Below are positions 1 to 5,126 of a stretch of 5,126 nt of DNA, in pieces; position 1 is the stretch's first letter, and each line of letters starts with the position of its first letter. Position numbers and translations under genes: made by a program. The stretch is taken from positions 1-5,126 of the forward strand of contig NZ_CALCYR010000267.1 of assembly GCF_937906425.1 (NCBI RefSeq), in the 5' to 3' direction. Source of the DNA: an uncultured Methanobrevibacter sp. GTDB lineage: Archaea; Methanobacteriota; Methanobacteria; Methanobacteriales; Methanobacteriaceae. Under the pieces are notes generated by a model. It was not told the origin of the DNA and searched no databases. It saw only the letters and a list, made by a program, of their open reading frames with translations.

Positions 1-176
1 GTTTATTTAATTAAATAATTTTATATTTTTTCTCTTAAAATTAAAATTGTATTTAAAAAAAGAGTTGTTTATTTAAGTATTTTTTTTATTAAAAATTAAA
101 ATTGTATTTATAAAAAGAGTTGTTTATTTAAGTATTTTTTTTATTAAAAATTAAATTATTATTTAAAAAAAGAAAA
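1..176. repeat. Imperfect tandem repeat, 55-bp period, three copies
   Basis: Copies begin at 1, 67 and 122, each opening with GTTTATTTAA. Copies 67-121 and 122-176 share their first 34 bases exactly and match at 48 of 55 positions. The copy at 1-66 is 11 bases longer in its middle but its last 30 bases (37-66) match 92-121 at 29 of 30 positions. The third copy ends at the T-tract of the terminator. Further copies may lie to the left of the window. Confidence 0.8.
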
Positions 177-194
177 GAAGGGGATAAATTCCCC
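165..194 (-). terminator. Hairpin plus T-tract terminator after the CDS
   Basis: Nine bases past the stop codon the minus strand reads GGGGA-ATTTA-TCCCC, a five-base-pair stem with a five-base loop (180-194). It is followed at 165-179 by TTCTTTTCTTTTTTT, 13 T in 15 bases. Archaeal termination depends mainly on U-rich stretches, so the T-tract is the stronger part of the case; the short stem is the only GC-rich element in this intergenic stretch. Confidence 0.7.
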
Positions 195-203
195 AATTTA
201 AAT

Positions 204-3200
204 TTATTCAATCAAAGTTCCAAAGTTTCTAATGAATAAGAAATTCAAAAGGTCTAAATTGATATTAATTTTCATTGGATTGAATTCAATATTAATCTTT
301 TCAAATGCATTGAATTTAATTAATTCCTTTGAGAATTCATTTATTCCAATTTTCTTATTAAATCCATTATTGATAGGGATATTATTTTTATTTATATTTT
401 TTACAATATTCTCTTTTATGGATTTAACTAATGATTTTAATTTTCTATTCTCATTTAAACCTTTTTTCAATAGGCTCTTTTTCAAGGATTCTTTTTTCAA
501 TATATTGGTATTCAATGAAAGATTTTCTGTCCTATCAATCTCTAAATTCTTGTCCAAGTCTCTTTTGTCCTTATTTTCTTTTATTGTATCAAGACTTAGG
601 TCTTTTGGATTTTTGTTTTGATTAAAGAAAATGCTTAAAAAAGTCTTTTTCTCATTGACCCTAATTTCATTTTGAGTCTCCTCGCCAGTTTCAGTATTCA
701 CTGCAGTGATATTGTAGCTTCCCGGATTTAGGTAAATGTTGAATATAGCCTGTCCTTCCTCATTGGTTTTTCTGCTGTACCAAGCGTCAGCTACCTTGAA
801 TCTGATTCTTGTATTCTTTAAAAGATTTCCATCGCCGTCATAGGCATTGACATAAAATGCCGCAGGACTATTATAATCCTTTTCAATGTCTTTTCCACTT
901 ATTGAGTGGATGACGCTTATTTTTGAGTTGCTGCCTGATTGATTGTAATAGGAATCTCCCTCAAAGATAATTATTACATCATAGTCTCCATAATCAAGAT
1001 TTATGTCAAGGCTTATTATGCCTTCATTGTTGGTGTAGCGCTCATAATCTTCCTTATCTAAATTAGATTCTTTTATGTAAATCAATAGCTTTTTGTTTGG
1101 AATCGGATTATTGTTTTCATCAACTAGACTAATGTTTAATTTCCTTGAGTCTCCCTTGACTTTTTCAAGATCCTCAACAATGATGCGGCTTTGACTGTAA
1201 GTTTGGTTTGATTCACCACTTCCAATTACTATTAAAGTTCCTTTAAATTCTGCATAATTATATTGTATGTTTCCATAGAAAACTACTGAATAATTATAGA
1301 TTCCTGCACTTAAACCGTATACCTTTAATGAAGTGCTATTGTTTGTAATTTGTGATACATATGTTTTGTTGTTTATTGTAGTTTTTACAATAGCTTCATC
1401 GCATGGAAGGTAAATATTGATTATTGCTATATCTCCCTCATAAATGCTGTTTGCACTTGCACTGAGTTCAATATCCTCTTTTTCAGATTCAAGCACAGTT
1501 ATTATTTTAAATTCTGAAACATCATTATACATGGCATTTGACTGGACATATGCTTCTATTGTGTAGGTGTTGGCAGCTAAATTGCTGTAAGTGATTTCCT
1601 CATTTGGATAAATGCTTTTTGTTTCACCATTGAACTTGATTGTAACCGGAATGCTAAGATCATTGTTGTTGGCATCCTTAAGTATGACTGTAATTGTCAG
1701 GTTTTCATTTGTGTTAAGGCTGTTTTTATTTGTTACAATTGTTAAATAAAGATTTTCCTTTTCAATTGTAATTGTTTTTCTTATTGATGATGGGTTTAAA
1801 TCATCGCTTCCAAGATATGAGACTGTTATCATATGGCTTCCAGGATTTAGATTGAAATCAGCAAATTCTGCACTGTTCAAGCTTGCCTGTCCATTTTTTA
1901 TGCTAACTGTGTAGGTCTTGTTGTCGATTTTGAAAATAAGATTTCCTGAGTTGACAGCTGTACCCTGATTGCTTAATATTGCTATGATTTCAGTTTTATT
2001 TACACTTGTTATCTGGATTAGAGTGTCTTTAGGGTCACTTTCCCCATAGGTGGTAAATGCCTTGAGACATGCAACCTGTCCTGTATAATAATGGCTTCCA
2101 GGAGTTTCATTGTCACCATAGGTGTAATTGTAGTCTGACAGGTCTATCCAATTGTTCCCATCAAAACTGATGAATGAGACTCCCTCATGGAAATGTTTTC
2201 TTGAAGCTCCATATTGATTATATTCATCAATGCAAAAGTCGGCGTCTCCATTACAATGGAATTTTAAGGCTATTCTAAAGATATCTCCCTTTTTAAGCGG
2301 AATCAAATTGTCGAAATTGATTGTAAAGTATCCTGGAACACTTGTTCCACTTTGACTATGTTTCAATTCACCGTTTACATAAACATTTGCCTCCCAATCT
2401 GTTGTCTTATTGAAATAGGTCGCAAATGCTGCAAGATTATCATCACCTTCAGAGGTGAACTGATTTGCAAAGTAAATTGTGTCCTGGCCTGTTACAAAAT
2501 AATCTGTAAAGCTGTTGTAATCATATTGGTAATTCCTGTTGAACCTGATTGTGTCATTCAATATGAATGTGAATGAATTATAAGGGTAGTCATTTACCTT
2601 AAGCAAGGTATGGTCGTAGTAGGAAACGTATCCATATCCTCCATTGCCCCATTTGTTATCTCCATAACTGTTTTTGATAATCCATGCTCCGTCTCCAGGT
2701 GCTGCTGTCTTGAAATTGCTTCTGGAATAGCTATCGTCCCATCCAACTACACAGACTGCATGGTTTCTGTCCTTGTCACTGTTTACATAGTATCCATAGG
2801 TGTTGCTGTTGTAGTAGCTGCCTGAAAAGTCCATATAGATTTCAGTTGCAATTCCTCCATATTTCATGATTGCTTCTTTTGCCTTTGCATTGTCTGTATA
2901 GGAGGATCTCTGAATGTATAGTATGTTTTGAACATGCATTACGCTGTTTAGAATAGGTGCAATTATGTCCCAGTCATCTGTAGGGTCCATACTTGCATTT
3001 ACAGGTCCAAGCCAACTAGTCAGATAACCTACAGACATTGGATAGAATCCTCCCTCATTTGTTTCATAAGCCCATCCATAATCTGAGTATGATTGTGCCA
3101 AATCCTTTAGATTTCCTTCAGACAATAGGTATTCTGTACCTGTTGCCTTTAGGATACAGGATTCAAGGGCTGCTATGGTTGCGAATGCCCAACAGTTACC

Positions 3201-4712
3201 GCTATTGAATTGGTCCTTCAATTGACTCACATATCCATAGCTTCTTAAGTCATATTTGGAAGGAAGTGAACCTGTATAGCTTGAATTGTAGACCATCATA
3301 TCATATGCATCGCTTCCAATGAACTGTTCAAGATAGTCTGATTCATAGAGGTCATCCTCCTTATCAGCCCGGTTGTTTTGATAATTCACATTTTTAATGT
3401 TGCTGTTGCTGTTGATGTAGGACACTATTGCTCCTCCAAGGCCACTGGCTATATTGTTTGAGTATGTACCTCCATTAACTGAAAAACTGCTTAGGTTATC
3501 TGCAAATACTCCTGCACCATTACGTGCAGTGTTTGCATTGAAATTGGAATTGCTTATTGTTAGATTGCCGTACATTGCATATATTCCAGCACCGGCATAG
3601 CTTACATTATTTTGGGTGAAATTGCTGAGACTAACAAGAATGCTTGAACGGAGACTTGCAATTCCCGCTCCTAAACCTGCAGAGAGATTGTTGAATTGGC
3701 AATTGCTTATGTTTCCACTTGACTTAAAGAGATAGACTCCAGCTCCGCCATCATAATTGGATTTGTCATTTTTAAAGATACACTTGTCCAAGCTTAATTT
3801 TGTGCCGTTTAATGCAGCTATGGATCCTCCGCCGTTGTCTGCCACATTGTTTTCAAATATGGTGTTTGAGATGTTTACTGTACTGTTTTCAGTGTAAATT
3901 GCACCTCCATATGCAGCATAGTTGTTTTTAAATGTACAGTTGTCAATAAGGATTCCCCTTGCTGATGAGCCTCCGAACATGTCCCAAAGTTCATCCATAA
4001 ATGATGAACCTGACATGCATTGCTTGATTGCTCCACCATAGGAATTCTCATAGTAATAGTTTCCTTCCTGTTCTATTGGAGCTCTGCCACTGTCAAATAT
4101 TGTGTTTGTGGCATTTATCAGTCCTCCTGTACTTACTATATGAATGTTTTTTAGGGTTATTCCTATGAATGTCATGTTGGAACCCCCTTCAAAGAATGTT
4201 CCGCTGCCCGTATATTCAATAATTGTTGTATCCGGATTGCTTCCCTCAATTGTCATGGCAGATGAGGAGAATGAGAATCCTGAACTTGCTGGGGAGGATG
4301 TGGTATAGCTTCCAGGAGCAAAAACATACCTTGAGTATCCGCTTAGTCTTCCGGAACTTAAGTATTTGTATGGGCTTGACTGGCTGCCGCTTCCGTCACT
4401 TGCAGCTGAAGCGTCAAAATAAACCGTTCCGCTGTCTCCCATTATTTCAATATTCTCATTTGAGGAAATGGTATTGCTGTTAATGTCTTTTGATTGACTC
4501 TTGATATTTTCTGTATTTTTATCTAAATCATCATATCCATTATTATAATTCAAATTGATGTCTGTCTCTTGGATATAATTAATCTCTGTTTCCGGATTTA
4601 TTATATCATTACTTGATTCATTTGTGATAATTTCACTAGCAAAGCTAGTTGGAATTAGAATTACTAATATGAATAGGGATATTAGAATAAAAAATTTGCT
4701 TGTTTTTTTCAT
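204..4712 (-). CDS. Secreted adhesin-like protein with papain-family (C1) cysteine peptidase domain
   Basis: 1502 residues, complete, ATG to TAA. The start is supported by TAAGGAG six bases upstream and by a signal peptide beginning at residue 1. Visible order: signal peptide 1-25; Asn/Ser/Asp-rich linker 26-94; parallel beta-helix about 95-446; acidic linker 450-471; C1 peptidase about 477-700 with Gln501, Cys507, His651 and Asn681; lectin-like domain about 701-890; about five Ig-like domains 895-1354; basic Lys/Asn-rich tail 1355-1502. About 31 N-x-S/T sequons are spread over the protein, fitting an N-glycosylated archaeal surface protein. Known of the family: Methanobrevibacter genomes encode many large adhesin-like proteins with such beta-helices and Ig repeats, some with cysteine protease domains. 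Inferred role: extracellular proteolysis and/or adhesion to host, microbial or self surface proteins; the substrate is unknown. No pseudomurein-binding repeat or C-terminal membrane segment is seen, so the anchoring mode is unclear. It appears to be transcribed alone. Confidence is high for gene and domain class, low for biological target. Confidence 0.95.
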   Translation of the reverse strand: MKKTSKFFILISLFILVILIPTSFASEIITNESSNDIINPETEINYIQETDINLNYNNGYDDLDKNTENIKSQSKDINSNTISSNENIEIMGDSGTVYFDASAASDGSGSQSSPYKYLSSGRLSGYSRYVFAPGSYTTSSPASSGFSFSSSAMTIEGSNPDTTIIEYTGSGTFFEGGSNMTFIGITLKNIHIVSTGGLINATNTIFDSGRAPIEQEGNYYYENSYGGAIKQCMSGSSFMDELWDMFGGSSARGILIDNCTFKNNYAAYGGAIYTENSTVNISNTIFENNVADNGGGSIAALNGTKLSLDKCIFKNDKSNYDGGAGVYLFKSSGNISNCQFNNLSAGLGAGIASLRSSILVSLSNFTQNNVSYAGAGIYAMYGNLTISNSNFNANTARNGAGVFADNLSSFSVNGGTYSNNIASGLGGAIVSYINSNSNIKNVNYQNNRADKEDDLYESDYLEQFIGSDAYDMMVYNSSYTGSLPSKYDLRSYGYVSQLKDQFNSGNCWAFATIAALESCILKATGTEYLLSEGNLKDLAQSYSDYGWAYETNEGGFYPMSVGYLTSWLGPVNASMDPTDDWDIIAPILNSVMHVQNILYIQRSSYTDNAKAKEAIMKYGGIATEIYMDFSGSYYNSNTYGYYVNSDKDRNHAVCVVGWDDSYSRSNFKTAAPGDGAWIIKNSYGDNKWGNGGYGYVSYYDHTLLKVNDYPYNSFTFILNDTIRFNRNYQYDYNSFTDYFVTGQDTIYFANQFTSEGDDNLAAFATYFNKTTDWEANVYVNGELKHSQSGTSVPGYFTINFDNLIPLKKGDIFRIALKFHCNGDADFCIDEYNQYGASRKHFHEGVSFISFDGNNWIDLSDYNYTYGDNETPGSHYYTGQVACLKAFTTYGESDPKDTLIQITSVNKTEIIAILSNQGTAVNSGNLIFKIDNKTYTVSIKNGQASLNSAEFADFNLNPGSHMITVSYLGSDDLNPSSIRKTITIEKENLYLTIVTNKNSLNTNENLTITVILKDANNNDLSIPVTIKFNGETKSIYPNEEITYSNLAANTYTIEAYVQSNAMYNDVSEFKIITVLESEKEDIELSASANSIYEGDIAIINIYLPCDEAIVKTTINNKTYVSQITNNSTSLKVYGLSAGIYNYSVVFYGNIQYNYAEFKGTLIVIGSGESNQTYSQSRIIVEDLEKVKGDSRKLNISLVDENNNPIPNKKLLIYIKESNLDKEDYERYTNNEGIISLDINLDYGDYDVIIIFEGDSYYNQSGSNSKISVIHSISGKDIEKDYNSPAAFYVNAYDGDGNLLKNTRIRFKVADAWYSRKTNEEGQAIFNIYLNPGSYNITAVNTETGEETQNEIRVNEKKTFLSIFFNQNKNPKDLSLDTIKENKDKRDLDKNLEIDRTENLSLNTNILKKESLKKSLLKKGLNENRKLKSLVKSIKENIVKNINKNNIPINNGFNKKIGINEFSKELIKFNAFEKINIEFNPMKININLDLLNFLFIRNFGTLIE
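207..650 (-). other. Basic Lys/Asn-rich C-terminal tail (residues 1355-1502)
   Basis: By hand count, 30 Lys/Arg against 18 Asp/Glu in 148 residues, with about 26 Asn. Short Lys-Leu-Ser runs such as KKESLKKSLLKKGL (1406-1419) could form amphipathic helices. I recognise no pseudomurein-binding repeat, Big_1 domain, sortase-like motif or transmembrane helix. The tail may attach the protein to the wall by charge, or be a family-specific extension. The DNA coding it is much more AT-rich than the peptidase region (33 G/C of 180 at 241-420 against 54 of 120 at 2641-2760). Confidence 0.6.
651..2030 (-). other. Array of about five Ig-like beta-sandwich domains (residues 895-1354)
   Basis: Five units of about 85-92 residues can be cut at roughly 895-984, 987-1074, 1079-1164, 1176-1267 and 1268-1354. 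Several contain the pattern of bacterial Ig-like or invasin-type repeats: 'LNPGSHMITVSYLGSDDL', 'LAANTYTIEAYV', 'LSAGIYNYSVVFYGN', 'YGDYDVIIIFEGDSYY' and 'LNPGSYNITAVN'. The last two also carry 'DxxxNPxxxxxxxI' and 'TNEEGxAxFNIYL' segments common in methanogen adhesin-like proteins. They probably form a stalk or spacer. The copies are quite divergent from one another, so the array is old rather than recently amplified. Confidence 0.75.
2043..2612 (-). other. Lectin-like domain following C1 peptidase (about residues 701-890)
   Basis: Directly after the peptidase comes a beta-rich segment containing FANQFTSEGDDNLAAFATYF, then NVYVNGEL, LKKGDIFRIALKF, and a closing region with SFDGNNWIDL and ACLKAFTTY. 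This order (peptidase, then a sandwich containing a 'KGDxFxIxLKF' strand and a final 'xCLKAFT' strand) is what I recall of the lectin-like domain next to the C1 peptidase in Clostridioides difficile Cwp84 and in archaeal homologues. It holds three of the few cysteines in the protein (820, 827, 882). Glycan binding is not demonstrated for such domains in general; a role in substrate positioning or calcium binding is equally possible. Confidence 0.7.
2613..3284 (-). other. Papain-like C1 cysteine peptidase domain (about residues 477-700)
   Basis: The domain starts with Leu483-Pro-Ser-Lys-Tyr-Asp-Leu-Arg490, equivalent to the mature N-terminus of papain-family enzymes. Gln501 (oxyanion hole) lies six residues before Cys507 in GNCWAF, His651 sits in NHAVCVVGWD, and Asn681 in WIIKNSYG is followed by GNGGYGYVSYY. 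All catalytic positions are therefore present and the domain should be active. The disulfide cysteine just before the active site of papain (Cys22) is Ser504 here, and the Trp after the catalytic Asn is Tyr683. No I29-type inhibitor propeptide precedes it; the beta-helix and an acidic linker take that place. Codons for Cys507, His651 and Asn681 lie at 3192-3194, 2760-2762 and 2670-2672. Confidence 0.93.
3363..4430 (-). other. Parallel beta-helix domain (about residues 95-450)
   Basis: The domain opens with a segment of the form GTVYFDASAASDGSGS, close to the entry motif of methanogen adhesin-like proteins. It then shows repeated rungs of the form N-x-(F/Y)-x-x-N followed by GGA or GAG. The aromatic anchors fall at residues 261, 286, 313, 340, 365, 391, 417 and 444, spaced 25, 27, 27, 25, 26, 26 and 27. 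Earlier, less regular rungs have Phe182 and Phe206. This pattern matches pectate-lyase-like beta-helices and resembles the FxxN/GGAI repeats of chlamydial polymorphic membrane proteins. No polysaccharide-lyase catalytic set is apparent, so a binding or display role is more likely than enzymatic activity. Confidence 0.85.
4638..4712 (-). other. Sec signal peptide (residues 1-25)
   Basis: The N-terminus has Lys2, Lys3 and Lys6, a hydrophobic core of about 14 residues rich in Phe, Ile, Leu and Val, then Pro21-Thr-Ser-Phe-Ala25. Cleavage after Ala25 is the best guess, since Ser23-x-Ala25 fits the small-x-small rule of type I signal peptidase. There is no lipobox cysteine, so this is not a lipoprotein signal. 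The peptide directs the protein through the Sec pathway to the cell surface or outside. Confidence 0.88.
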
Positions 4713-4718
4713 TTTTTT

Positions 4719-4725
4719 CTCCTTA
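4719..4725 (-). promoter_or_regulatory. Ribosome binding site for the 1502-residue protein
   Basis: The minus strand reads TAAGGAG followed by six A and then ATG. This is a strong Shine-Dalgarno match at normal spacing, and it fixes the start at 4712 because the next in-frame methionine is far inside the protein. Confidence 0.9.
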
Positions 4726-4765
4726 CTAATAGTTTATAATATATATTATGTTTATATTTGATTTA

Positions 4766-4784
4766 CCTAAATATATATTTTATA
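4766..4784 (-). promoter_or_regulatory. Candidate archaeal TATA element
   Basis: The minus strand reads TATAAAATATATATTTAGG here. A TATA box centred near 4776 would place transcription start near 4750, about 38 bases before the ATG and clear of the RBS. A second candidate, AAATATAAA at 4751-4759, would give a start near 4729, just ahead of the RBS. AATATATATTATAAA nearer the gene would start inside the RBS and is less likely. The whole stretch is AT-rich, so the choice is uncertain. Confidence 0.35.
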
Positions 4785-4817
4785 GTAAAAATTATTAAAG
4801 TCATTTTGATTAAATGC

Positions 4818-4836
4818 TTTAAAAATGATTTTTAAA
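4818..4836. repeat. 19-bp AT palindrome, possible operator
   Basis: TTTAAAAAT and ATTTTTAAA are perfect inverted arms around a single central G at 4827. It lies 106-124 bases before the ATG, upstream of the candidate TATA boxes. It could be a dimeric regulator site, but perfect AT palindromes arise easily by chance in DNA of this composition. Confidence 0.3.
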
Positions 4837-4854
4837 TTTTAAATTAAAATTTAA
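4832..4854. repeat. Second AT inverted repeat overlapping the first
   Basis: TTAAATTTT (4832-4840) and AAAATTTAA (4846-4854) are perfect nine-base arms around AAATT. Outside this, GATTAAA at 4808-4814 and TTTAATC at 4858-4864 form a further seven-base pair of arms. Function is unknown and chance is a real alternative. Confidence 0.3.
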
Positions 4855-4888
4855 TGTTTTAATCAGTAGAAAATAATATAAATTTATT

Positions 4889-5126
4889 AGAATTTTTTTA
4901 TAGTTTTTTTATAGTTTTTTTTATAATTTTTTTTATAATTTTTTTTATAATTTTTTTTATAATTTTTTTTAGAATTTTTTTATAGTTTTTTTTAGAATAT
5001 TTTTTTAGAATTTTTTTTAGAATTTTTTTTTATAATTTTTTTTATAATTTTTTTTTAGAATTTTTTTTATAATTTTTTATAGTTTTTTTATAGTTTTTTT
5101 ATAGTTTTTTTATAATTTTTTTTAGA
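4889..5126. repeat. Short tandem array of T-tracts, 10-13 bp period
   Basis: Units start at 4889, 4900, 4911, 4923, 4935, 4947, 4959, 4971, 4982, 4994, 5007, 5019, 5032, 5044, 5057, 5069, 5079, 5090, 5101, 5112 and 5124, a mean of 11.75 bases over 20 full intervals. Each is ATAA, ATAG or AGAA followed by six to nine T (one copy, at 4994, has TAT then six T). The array continues past the right edge. On the minus strand, which is the coding direction of the gene, it reads as A-tracts broken by TTAT, CTAT or TTCT. It contains no open reading frame. Confidence 0.92.

Larger units (their letters stand above)
4713..4888. other. AT-rich upstream intergenic region
   Basis: This stretch between the start codon and the T-tract array holds the RBS, the candidate TATA elements and two palindromes. 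I see no gene, tRNA or structured RNA in it. Confidence 0.7.

Noticed and set aside
1..176. CRISPR repeats or insertion-sequence ends
   Set aside because: Near-continuous tandem copies of pure AT-rich sequence without unique spacers, and no transposase or terminal inverted repeats.
232..621. 129-residue plus-strand open frame rich in Phe, Leu and Ile, looking like a membrane protein
   Set aside because: It is antisense to the Lys/Asn-rich tail of the real gene; complementing AAA/AAT-type codons gives Phe/Ile/Leu automatically. It has no ribosome binding site.
2352..2825. Two short plus-strand open frames opposite the peptidase and lectin-like coding region
   Set aside because: They lie antisense to well-supported domains, have no ribosome binding site and show no recognisable protein features.
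2613..3284. Pseudomurein endoisopeptidase (C71, PeiW/PeiP type)
   Set aside because: The motifs NSGNCWAF, NHAVCVVGW and WIIKNSYG are those of the papain family C1, not of C71 or transglutaminase-like enzymes.
3363..4430. Active pectate lyase or other polysaccharide-degrading enzyme
   Set aside because: Only the beta-helix scaffold repeat is seen; no catalytic Asp/Arg/Lys arrangement could be identified.
4223..4483. 86-residue plus-strand open frame opposite the start of the beta-helix
   Set aside because: Antisense shadow of the real gene with no start signal and no domain.
4889..5126. CRISPR array
   Set aside because: The period is 10-13 bases with no separate spacers; CRISPR repeats are 24-40 bases with unique spacers of similar length.

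Overview
The window looks like chromosomal DNA of a methanogenic archaeon of the order Methanobacteriales, most likely a Methanobrevibacter-like gut or rumen species. The grounds are very AT-rich intergenic DNA, Asn/Lys/Ile-rich codon use, a TAAGGAG ribosome binding site, and a very large secreted protein built like the adhesin-like proteins (ALPs) of that group. The genus is inferred; no RNA gene or housekeeping gene is present to confirm it.

Layout: one gene fills 88% of the window. It lies on the minus strand from 4712 (ATG) to 204 (TAA) and encodes a 1502-residue exported protein. In order it has a signal peptide, an Asn/Ser/Asp-rich linker, a right-handed parallel beta-helix made of about 26-residue rungs, an acidic linker, a papain-family (C1) cysteine peptidase with its catalytic residues intact, a lectin-like domain of the kind that follows the peptidase in clostridial Cwp84, about five Ig-like beta-sandwich domains, and a basic Lys/Asn-rich tail with no recognisable wall or membrane anchor.

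Positions 1-203 lie downstream of the gene. They hold a short GC hairpin followed by a T-tract on the minus strand (probable terminator) and an imperfect tandem repeat with a 55-bp period. Positions 4713-5126 lie upstream. They hold the ribosome binding site, candidate TATA elements, two overlapping AT palindromes, and a striking array of at least 20 short units (ATAA, ATAG or AGAA followed by 6-9 T) that runs off the right edge of the window.

The gene appears to be a stand-alone transcription unit, with its own RBS and terminator and no partner gene within the window. The likely picture is a surface-displayed or secreted protease-adhesin: the beta-helix and Ig repeats present or extend the molecule, and the C1 plus lectin-like unit cleaves or binds a protein or glycan target. 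No separate novel multi-gene system is visible. The most unusual items are the domain combination and the two AT-rich repeat arrays flanking the gene.
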